Shown piece after piece: positions 56,291 through 64,000 of a stretch of DNA of 64,000 nucleotides (the stretch's first letter is position 1; every line of letters begins with the position of its first letter). The stretch covers positions 40,343,674 through 40,407,673 of the forward strand of contig NC_053142.1 of the NCBI RefSeq assembly GCF_016808335.1, written 5' to 3'. The DNA is from Panicum virgatum (lineage: Eukaryota > Streptophyta > Magnoliopsida > Poales > Poaceae). Made by a program: the position numbers and the translations under genes. The notes beneath the pieces are model-generated. The model saw only the letters and a program-made list of their open reading frames with translations. It was not told the origin of the DNA and made no database searches.

Positions 56291-56574
56291 TGTGACACCC
56301 CGGCCCAGAGCTTAATAGGATTAATAGGATACTCATACCAACAAGATGCAACTTCTTTTCTGGAAGCCGGTCTCCAAAGAACTCCGAGGTTAAGCGTGCT
56401 TGGCACGGAGCAATTTGGGGATGGGTGACCGACCGGGAAGTGATTCTCGGGTGCGCACGAGTGAGGATAAAGTGTGCAGAAAAGACATGTGTTGGTCTGT
56501 GAGGGCAGTCTATGTCCTAGAGAGCTGCCAGATGTAAGTAAGCGGGTCCGGCCTCGGGGAGGCGGGAAGTTATA
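56291..56574 (+). repeat. 5' Cassandra-like LTR with 5S rRNA-like segment
   Basis: 284 bases from tgtgacaccccggcc to gaagttata, where the expected terminal CA is TA. The segment at about 56366-56456 closely follows plant 5S rRNA, including the A-box region ttaagcgtgcttgg (56390-56403) and the C-box region atgggtgaccgaccgggaag (56421-56440). This is the defining trait of Cassandra TRIMs. Confidence 0.85.
56366..56456 (+). ncRNA. 5S rRNA-like sequence in the 5' LTR
   Basis: Resembles the central and 3' part of 5S rRNA with its internal polymerase III promoter boxes. In Cassandra this segment is reported to be transcribed independently. It is not a functional ribosomal 5S gene: the 5' end and terminal stem are not conserved. 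Confidence 0.7.
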
Positions 56575-56577
56575 GAA

Positions 56578-56590
56578 TGGTATTAGAGCG
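56578..56590 (+). other. Primer-binding site after the 5' LTR
   Basis: tggtattagagcg, three bases after the LTR, is the initiator tRNA-Met site with one C-to-T change. Confidence 0.75.
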
Positions 56591-57028
56591 ATACTTGACC
56601 GTAGCATGAGCCATAGAAATGGTCGTTAGATTCAGGATTCTCTGAACGCTTCCATCTACTTTATATATACCCCCCTTGAACTATAAATTCTATCTTTTTT
56701 ATTCTTTTCCCCCCACTTCCGAGTCATTCTCTTTCCTGCGCTTGTCCAACTTCTAATGAAGCCCTTAGGATGAGATCGAGATGATCTCGTCGGCAGACAA
56801 GTGACCTTGAGTTCGTTAAGTAGAGACTACCGTTCAAAGAAGTTCGTGTATCGATAGTTACGCGAAATAGTCTTCATAGGATGTTTGATTGCTTGAGTGT
56901 TTGATTCTTGATTGGATTTTGTTTGTGTCTATGGTTCTTACTACTGAGTGTAGGGTTTAGGTTGTGTGCTCTTTATGGTGAGTGACATACGTTAAACAAT
57001 ACATCCCTTCGTCAATCCTTCGTAGAAG
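56591..57028 (+). other. Leader of the mosaic retroelement
   Basis: 438 non-coding bases between the primer-binding site and the gag ATG at 57029, as in Gypsy elements. A canonical Cassandra internal region is of about this total length, so the leader alone rivals it. Confidence 0.5.
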
Positions 57029-57815
57029 ATGTCAGATCGAAGAATCCGTTGTCTGATGGCACGCTTCGAGGAAGCCGCTCAAGAGGAAGCTACTGCTGTA
57101 GCACCCAGACGTGCTCAGGTACCCATTCCACCCCCCGGAGCAAAGCAGGGGCGCAGACCTGTCTGCTGGAGCTCCTAACAGTCCTAATGGACAGGTGGAC
57201 GAAGGAGAAGACGATGAAGAAGTCAACATGCAGATCAATGCTGATCCACCACCTCCACCGGACATCACCGAGAGCATAGTTGCACAGACTCAGCTACTTC
57301 GACGCTTGACTGAAGCGACCGTGCAACAGATCAATGTGGACCATCACCTGGACCTGCAAGCAGAGAGTCTGCCTCGCAAGATCGAGACGTTTATTAGTCT
57401 GAAGCCACCGACCTTCAGCTACTCTCAAGATCCTATGGATGCCGACGATTGGCTAAGAGTGATTGAGTCCAAGCTGGATTTGACCGACTGCACCGACAAG
57501 GAGTGCGTTGCACTCGCAGTACACCAACTCGAAGGAACCGCCAGATCTTGGTGGGACAGTTACTGTAACTCTCGCGCCAACCCAGCGAGCATCACTTGGG
57601 AGGAGTTTGCCAAGGCATTTCGTGACCATCACGTGCCCCGACAACTTCTCATTCAGAAGGCTCAAGAGTTTCGCACCATGACCCAAGCAACGATGAAGGT
57701 TCAGGAGTATGAACGCCACTTCACCAAGATGATGAGATACGCCCCCGAAGATGTGAACACCGATGAGAAGAAGCAGTTCTGGTTTCACCGCGGTCTACAC
57801 CACGGGATTCGTTAG
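57029..57815 (+). pseudogene. Gag, Ty3/Gypsy, in the Cassandra-bounded element
   Basis: Starts MSDRRIRCLMARFEEAAQE at 57029 and changes frame near 57155. The retrotransposon gag domain follows (DDWLRVIESKLDLTDC, LEGTARSWWDSY, TWEEFAKAFRDHHVP, MKVQEYERHF). An in-frame TAG at 57813-57815 ends the piece, and homologous sequence continues in the same frame after it. It would form the capsid if intact. Confidence 0.8.
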
Positions 57816-57818
57816 ATT

Positions 57819-58859
57819 TTGGCAGGAAGCACCCATCCATTGTATCGCGATCTAGTCAACTGTGCTATCGCCATGGAGACTGAAAGATTAGAATGGGAGG
57901 ATCGCAAGCGCGAGAAGAAGAGGAAAGCCGGGCACCAATCTCGCAACCGGATTCTCCGAAAACCCAGAAGTGTACCACCACTCCCACGAAGGAACAGTTT
58001 CCGCTCCGGCTCCATCCAGCCGGGCAGGAACATCGGTGAAGGAAGCAACCAGCTCACCGACGACAGAGATCAAGAACAGACCCGAGAAGGTGAAGACCAC
58101 AACCAACAGCTGGTGCAAGAGACTAATGTCTTGACTCCGACAGTCATTTGTTACACTTGCAACCAACCCGGGCACAAGTCCTACAGATGCCCCGAGAAGA
58201 AGACTCAGACCACAATTCAAGCTTCCAACTCTACAAGCAAGACACTGCGCACCACTGATCGTGCTCGTCTCGCTCACATCACTGAAGAAGAAGCTCGTGA
58301 TGCACCTGATGTTGTGACAGGTAAGTATCTTATCAACGGCACTAACACCTTGATTTTGTTTGACTTCGGAGCTACTAGCTCCTATGTTTCTACTAGGTTT
58401 GTTGCACAGAATGCACTCCCAATGACTCTTAGGAGTCGCCCCATTGTCATCAGCTCTCCGTTGGGAGATCTCCGATGCACTCATGCTTGCAAAGGAGTGA
58501 AGATCATGATACATGGGTTACCATTCCTAGCTGATTTAACAGTACTGAAATCAGATGGGATAGATGTCATTTTGGGAATGGACTGGTTGACTGCGCACAA
58601 AGGAGTGATTTCGTGTTCGCCCAGACTTGTGACTCTAGAACACCCCGGTGGGAAGAAGATAGAAGTAGAGCCCTTGAAGTCCCGAGAAGTACCTCAGGTG
58701 TACAATTTGAGCAACCTGAAAGAGAAGACACTCTTTGACGTGCCAGTTGTTTGTGAGTACCCGGATGTATTCCCAGAAGAGCTACCAGGATTGCCACCTG
58801 ATAGAGATATCGAGTTCGTGATCGACCAGGTGCCAGGCACAACTCCTATCGCAAAGTGA
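57819..58859 (+). pseudogene. Gag zinc knuckle and aspartic protease, same element
   Basis: Continues the gag frame. It holds an intact CCHC knuckle, [14 protein letters not shown], near residues 109-122, and then the protease, whose active-site motif reads FDFGAT instead of the usual DSGAT, followed by a GMDWL block. It ends at a TGA at 58857-58859, where an arginine codon one C-to-T change away would continue the polyprotein. Both changes would inactivate the enzyme. Confidence 0.82.
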
Positions 58860-58868
58860 CCCTACAGA

Positions 58869-59510
58869 ATGTTAGTAGAAGAACTTGCGGAATTGAAGAA
58901 GCAACTGAAGGATTTGTTGGACAAGGAGTACATCAGACCTAGTGCTTCACCATGGGGATCGCCAGTGTTGTTCGTGAAGAAGAAAGATGGATCCATGAGG
59001 ATGTGCATCGATTACCGTTCCCTGAACGTGGTAACCGTCAAGAACAAGTACCCTTTGCCCAGGATCGATGATCTGTTGGACCAATTGAGGAAGGCCAAAT
59101 TTTTCAGCAAGATTGACCTGAGATCCGGCTATCATCAGATGAAGATTCGACCGAGTGACATCCTGAAGACAGCTTTTGTGACAAGATATGGGCAGTATGA
59201 GTTCACTGTTGTGTCATTTGGACTAACCAACGCACCTGCATACTTCATGAATATGATGAACAAAGTGTTCATGGAGGAGTTAGACAAGTTTGTTGTGGTT
59301 TTCATCAACGATATCTTGATCTACTCCGAGACTGCTGAAGAAGATGCCGAGCATTTGAGGATTGTTCTCGAGAAGCTAAGGCAGAACCACTTGTATGCCA
59401 AGTTCAGCAAGTGTGAGTTCTGGCTAGAGAAGGTTGCCTTTTCTAGGACACGTGTTGACAGCTGATGGAGTTGCAGTGGACCCAGCAAAGATTGAAGCCG
59501 AGCAAGTCGA
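58869..59510 (+). pseudogene. Reverse transcriptase fragment, same element
   Basis: RT of the Ty3/Gypsy type: [42 protein letters not shown], then the catalytic block [13 protein letters not shown], in which the first aspartate of the conserved pair is asparagine. A one-base insertion near 59446 (four T instead of three) shifts the frame before LGHVLTADG. Homology stops near 59510. RNase H and integrase are absent. Confidence 0.85.
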
Positions 59511-60827
59511 CTTTGCTAGGGGTGTGTGTTGGGCACACCCTGCGAGCACATGTTGCGGGTGCATGTTTGTGTCGTTGGACACGGTTAGACTCTTGAGGTG
59601 TTTTGTGGGCCTTACCTGTAATGGGTGCCATTCGCGGACTGTTGTGGCGGATACGCATGAGGACGGAGATGCTCGCCCCGGCATATAAGGAACCGGTTGG
59701 TGTAACTATGATTAGTGGGACTTTGTGAGCGTGCACACCACTTATCCACTATGCGGGTAGATCCGATCCGAGGCTAGTAAGCGTGGTACCAAGCCTGTAG
59801 GCGGATGTAGTGTCAGTGCAGGGGGAGCAGGTGTGGACCTGGCGTTCCCCGATTCGCGGGATTCATGGGAATCCTATTCTAGATGGCTTCACAGTCCCGG
59901 GGCGACCTCTTGCGAGAGAACGCGCCCAAACCTGGGAAAGCGGGATGGTGCCATGGCTGCTAGTTCCTGTTCTCAGTAGACCGGTGTCTCATTGTCAGTC
60001 AGCTGGCCTCTGGCTGGCAGCGATTCGAGTGGGTACAGGTGTACAACCCCTGCAGGGTGAAATCTATACGTATAGCCGTGTACTCGGTCATGTACATTCC
60101 TACTCTTCTGTTACCTACATTAGTTAGTGTGCCTTGATACTTTTCTACCTCCCTCTAGTCTACTTTCCTGCTTGAATAGCAGCTGAGGTGCGAGGAGAGG
60201 GAGTTCTCGCACCGACTTGGTTGGATATCAGGGACTTGGGGAAGTCTCGGAGGTGTGAGTTGACCGGGAGTCCGGGATGCCGGAATGGAGTTCGGGATGC
60301 CGGAATGGCCCGCGTCAGGTGTTTTGGCAGATGCTATACTTTGATGATGCTACGCATAGGAAACCCTAGCCTTATCCATTGGATATTCTTAATTACCATA
60401 ATACATCCACTTAAAGCTTGCATACGGATGGTGACGTGAACCTATCCCGTCCTTGGGGATAGTTTGGTAGATGTAGGATCCGACTCGAAGGTCGACGACG
60501 ACACTGAAGGAAGGACTAAGGACGACTCGTGCTTCGCTCAAGTTTGCCTGTGGATGAAAGAAGACGCCAAGATGGAGAATGCCCCAGAAGTCTAGCTACC
60601 GCTTCCATTTTCTGGTTGTTCCCTTTTAGCCCAATGGGCTTGTACTAGATGATTTCGTACCACAATCCGCTGGATTATGTAATAATTAAATCTTTGTTGT
60701 GTTTAAACGCAAAGTATGACTGTGATATGTAATTGAAATGAGTTCTGTATGTGATAGCTACTGATCCAGGGACTATCACGACGATACAGGGAGTCGGGTT
60801 GCCCGTTCAACAACCCGGTTCGTTTCA
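59511..60827 (+). repeat. Non-coding segment resembling a foreign LTR inside the mosaic
   Basis: The RT homology stops and unrelated sequence begins. Segments such as gtacaggtgtacaacccctg recall non-autonomous LTR elements of grasses. It ends ggttcgtttca, and a primer-binding site follows four bases later, so 60827 looks like the 3' end of an LTR. I could not identify its 5' end or the element family. Confidence 0.45.
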
Positions 60828-60830
60828 GAA

Positions 60831-60842
60831 TGGTATCAGAAC
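60831..60842 (+). other. Second primer-binding site inside the mosaic
   Basis: tggtatcagaac, near-identical to the initiator tRNA-Met site, in the right place after an LTR-like end. Confidence 0.6.
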
Positions 60843-60974
60843 CGACTCTCGCGGTTTCACGGGCACGTACGGGCGTAAGTACGCGGGCATGAGCATGGTC
60901 GTGTGGGGGCGCAGATGCCACCGGCATGTGGACGGGCGCGTGGCGGGTCAGTGCGCGGGCATCTGGGATGCGCC

Positions 60975-61107
60975 GTTGGCACTGGACGCACGGACGTGGC
61001 ACGGGGACCGTTGGCACTTGACGCACGGACGTGGCACGGGGACCGTTGGCACTTGACGCACGGGTGTGACACATGGGCCGTTGGCACTGGACGTACGGGA
61101 CATGGCC
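60975..61107 (+). repeat. 35-base tandem repeat, about 3.8 copies
   Basis: Units start gttggcactkgacgcacg at 60975, 61010, 61045 and 61080. The first two differ at one base. The array lies in the internal region just before the polypurine tract. Confidence 0.85.
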
Positions 61108-61158
61108 AAGAGATGACGTTCTTGGCTTTGGATTGACCGATGGGGACGTCGGTCTCTT

Positions 61159-61171
61159 AAGGGGGTGAGTA
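61159..61171 (+). other. Polypurine tract before the 3' LTR
   Basis: aagggggtgagta abuts the LTR start at 61172, a usual Gypsy/TRIM arrangement. Confidence 0.7.
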
Positions 61172-61417
61172 TGTGACACCCCGGCCCAGGGTTTAATAGG
61201 ACTAATAGGATACTCATACCAACAAGATGCAACTTCTTTTCCGAAAGCCGGTCTCCAAAGAACTCCGAAGTTAAGTGTGTTTGGCCCGGAGCAATTTGGG
61301 GATGGGTGACCGACCAGGAAGTGATTCCCGGGTACGCACGAGTGAGGACAAAGTGTACAGAAAAGACATGTGTTGGTCTGTGAGTGCAGTCTATGTCCTA
61401 GAAAGCTGCCAGATGTA
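61172..61417 (+). repeat. 3' Cassandra-like LTR, 3'-truncated
   Basis: Collinear without indels with the first 246 bases of the 5' LTR. The 5S-like region spans about 61247-61337, and its A-box carries two C-to-T changes. It breaks off after agatgta at 61417 and AT-rich DNA follows. Confidence 0.85.
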
Positions 61418-62147
61418 GTAATTTTAGTACTAAAGAACCATAAATCAAGCACACACCATAAACCAAGAATTACGCTTGTATATAGAACTAATCAAAAGAA
61501 CAAAAAATACTACTCTATATTATGGAAAAATACTACTCAAAATTATGACAATACTTATCTAAATTGTGAAAAGTACTACTTGAGTAAGAAAAAAATATTA
61601 CTATAATTTATGAAACAGTACTACTAAAAAAGTGTGAAAATACTACTTGAATATGAACACAATACTACTCTAAATAATGGAAAATACTACTCTAGCATGC
61701 AACTGGTTTGCAACGCGTGGAAGCACACTAATAATTTTTTATGCTCTGGAAATTACTACTACAGTATCATTTGCACTACTTCTATTCTTGATATTGCCCC
61801 AACCGACGTAGTTGTCGGGAAAATGTTTTTTTCCCATCATTATCTACTAATAGTACCGGTCAAGTGCCTAAAAGTGGATAAATTAGAGTTGAAAACATGT
61901 CCTACGTACCTAGTTAGTGTGAGATTTGGAATTGATTGGCCTAGAAATGAAGCCACGGTAGTATGTGAGAGAAATAAGGGGAGAAGAGAACACGTAATTA
62001 ATGTGCACTGAAAGTGGGCAGGAAATTATGATGTAACACACTATTGTGTATTTATTGTATCAAGACCTTCTGTTGCAGTAGTAAATATCATGAGAATTTT
62101 ACTCTGATGCGTTGAATACTACAACACCCTATGTGTAGAATAGACAA
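61418..62147. other. AT-rich DNA with scattered atactact motifs
   Basis: Between 61505 and 61700 the motif atactact recurs about ten times at irregular spacing with aat and gaa around it. No coding frame is supported. Confidence 0.5.
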
Positions 62148-62406
62148 TATGTATGTATATATATATGTATGTATATGTATATATATGTATGTATATGTAT
62201 ATATATATATGTATGTATATGTATATATATATGTATATGTATGTATATGTATATATATATGTATATGTATATATATATGTATATATATATGTATATACAT
62301 ATATATATATGTCTATGTATACACATATATATGTATATGTATATATATATGTCTATGTATATATATATATGTATACATATATATGTGTGTGTGTATATAT
62401 ATATAT
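62148..62406. repeat. TA/TATG microsatellite, about 260 bases
   Basis: Alternating tatg and ta units without unique sequence. Frames across it (Tyr/Ile/Met-rich) are artefacts. The length is probably unstable. Confidence 0.95.
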
Positions 62407-63486
62407 GATCCAAGCTTAAGCTCACTAATAATGTCAGAGGAATCATAAAAGCGGGGGGTCGAAAGCGGGGGGTCGATTTAGAATTCTGGAGTTCTAAGGT
62501 AGGAGCCATCCCCATCTCTAGCATTTTTCGAAGGCCAGAGGCTAGGTCAACCCTAGGTTTTTTGAAACTTTAAATGGGAAGCCAGCTTCTTTCTACGATA
62601 TGCTTGGCCGGCGATGCCCTCACTCCCAGTGAAGTGTGTCGTCTGGAATTCGAACTTCAGTCCTCTTTTTTTGGAGGTTGGCATCTAAGCCAGTCATCTC
62701 TAGCATTTTTAAGTTAGGTTTCAAATCCTTGTTTATGTTTTTGATCATATGTATTTATGTTTTTCCCTTTATCTCTCCTGCACGATACGGTGGTGGCAGC
62801 GGACGGATCTACGGCGGCCACAGGAGGCCAGGGAGAGCGCCTGCAACACGCAGCGGCCGCCAGCGCGAGCGCGGCAGCAGGTACACGGAGACGAGCACGA
62901 GCGCCTGTCATGTGGCGGCAAGCGCGGTGTTGAGCGTGAGCGTCCGCCGTCCGCGGCCATGCGGCGGCAAGCACAAGCAGGGTGTTTGTTTCCCACCTGA
63001 GAAACGATGTCTTTTGTTTTTCTCCTCTCTACTCTCCTCATTAATTAATCAGGGTGTTTTTTTTGCATATTTTACATGATATTTAATGGTATAGAAACCA
63101 CTATAGTTTTAGATTAGGACTGCTCTAAGTGCATAGCCGCCAGGGCATTAGGCCTCGGACGAAGAAAGAACAGGGAGAAGGGAGGGGAAGAAAGGACCTC
63201 CGGGAACAAGGAGATGAGAAAAAAAACAACGGATTATGGTTATTTTCTTCTTTTATGTATTGTGATGTGTTTTTTCCCCAAATGTTTACCAAGGAAAAAA
63301 AGTTGCTCCACTATTTCAACTAATCATATATTCAAGACAAACGAAATGTGCAATGTAAAGAAAAAAACTATGAATATAGATGAAAAATATATAGAGAGTA
63401 ACTAGTAAAATTATCATAATCTTGTACTCCTAGAGATCATAGTATTCTCGTTTGGACCCTGTGTGTTAGAAAAGGAATATAGAGAA
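62407..63486. other. Intergenic region with a GC-rich island
   Basis: 62450-62475 repeats gcggggggtcga twice. A GC-rich island at about 62790-62990, in AT-rich surroundings, contains gtggcggcaagc twice and overlapping frames on both strands, with no domain. It could be a captured gene piece. Confidence 0.4.
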
Positions 63487-64000
63487 CTAGTTGAATACCC
63501 CGCGCGTTGCTGCGGGATTTGTGGACAAAAATGTTGAAGTTGAGTATATTGAAAAGATGGAGATATGAAGTTGTAGTCAATTTTAGCATTGAAGATATAT
63601 GGCATGGTTGTATACAAGATATGCTTAAATACTAAAATTGAAGTATATATAAAAAAATTCAAGTTGATGAAATTGATAAAAAGAGGAATCGTAATTGGTA
63701 TGGTAAGATCACTTTAATTTTATTCTAGGAGAAAATAGAAAAAGTCTGCATCATTTTGTGAAGTGATTCGACTTTGTATCGACTCTTTGGCTAATCGAAA
63801 TTTATACAAATATTTTTTTTAAAAATGAAATGTGAGGAATGCAGTTGTGTGTGAAATGTTGATAATTGGAAATATAGTTGTACAAATATAGTTGTATGAA
63901 ACAGTAAAATATTAAGGAAGAACCAAACATAACGTCAATATCAGAACATAATGAATGAATGTGTAACATTGAAGACAAGAGACCTGGAACAATCCTTCAC
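63487..64000 (-). mobile_element. Probable Helitron, 3' end inside the window
   Basis: On the minus strand the sequence shows a GC-rich hairpin (cccgcagcaacgcgcggg) followed about ten bases later by CTAG and a flanking T, as at Helitron 3' ends inserted between A and T. The element would extend to the right beyond 64000, with its 5' end unseen. The visible interior is AT-rich and non-coding, so a non-autonomous copy is likely. Confidence 0.5.

Larger units (their letters stand above)
56291..61417 (+). mobile_element. Mosaic retroelement bounded by Cassandra-like LTRs
   Basis: Two LTRs that contain 5S rRNA-like sequence (56291-56574 and 61172-61417) stand in the same orientation. A primer-binding site follows the first and a polypurine tract precedes the second. 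Between them lie gag, protease and RT of a Ty3/Gypsy element (57029 to about 59510), then non-coding sequence with a second LTR-like end and primer-binding site (60827, 60831), then a 35-base tandem repeat. The paired 246 bases of the LTRs differ at 16 sites, 14 of them transitions. Cassandra elements are known as short TRIMs without genes, so coding content is unexpected. The 3' LTR lacks its last ~40 bases, so no target duplication can be tested. Confidence 0.65.

Noticed and set aside
56366..56456. A functional 5S rRNA gene
   Set aside because: The homology is limited to the internal promoter part, lies within an LTR with TG ends and recurs in the paired LTR, so it is a Cassandra-type LTR component.
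62129..62524. Tyr/Ile-rich frames of 70-131 codons
   Set aside because: They are translations of a TA/TATG microsatellite.
1..64000. CRISPR arrays, operons, prophage or other bacterial features
   Set aside because: The window is nuclear plant DNA with spliced genes and plant transposons; nothing bacterial was seen.

Overview
The window is nuclear DNA from a grass (Poaceae; perhaps a panicoid, though the sequence does not settle the species). The evidence is spliced genes with GT-AG introns, very GC-rich first exons beside AT-rich intergenic DNA, grass-type MITEs (Stowaway, Tourist, hAT, Mutator), a tRNA-derived SINE, a Reina-type chromovirus, and Cassandra-type LTRs that carry a 5S rRNA-like segment.

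Only two genes look intact. One is a single-exon AP2/ERF transcription factor of the DREB A-6 type on the minus strand (14078-15319). The other is a seven-exon WD40-repeat protein of the plant WDR44-like type on the plus strand (41293-45950). Four gene relics are visible: a BED zinc-finger fragment (23744-24211, minus), one 96-base exon of the class III PI3-kinase VPS34 just upstream of it (24344-24439, minus), a flavin monooxygenase fragment (about 52333-52770, minus), and a frameshifted member of a grass protein family whose 3' end was replaced by a MITE (53207-54315, minus). The rest is mobile DNA and its debris.

Layout. 1-2600: duplicated GC-rich blocks and ~180-base modules headed by palindromes. 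2640-7090: a broken gene of the 'putative gypsy type transposon' family in DNA full of ccttcg/gaaggt motifs. 7090-11509: a Copia element reduced to gag relics and one 1467-base LTR. 11510-29588: the ERF gene, the BED/VPS34 relics and many MITEs with readable target-site duplications. 29589-34933: a complete, very young Reina-type Ty3/Gypsy element on the minus strand (278-base LTRs that differ at one base). 34934-41292: GC-rich intergenic DNA with poly-G tracts. 41293-47000: the WD40 gene. 47642-47957: a SINE. 48321-52078: two related LTRs in inverted orientation. 52079-54315: gene relics. 56291-61417: a mosaic retroelement bounded by two Cassandra-like LTRs. 61418-64000: AT-rich repeats and a probable Helitron end.

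The most unusual object is the 56291-61417 mosaic. Cassandra elements are known as short non-coding TRIMs, but here the two 5S-bearing LTRs, with a primer-binding site after the first and a polypurine tract before the second, enclose decayed gag, protease and reverse transcriptase sequence, followed by what looks like the end of a foreign LTR with a second primer-binding site.
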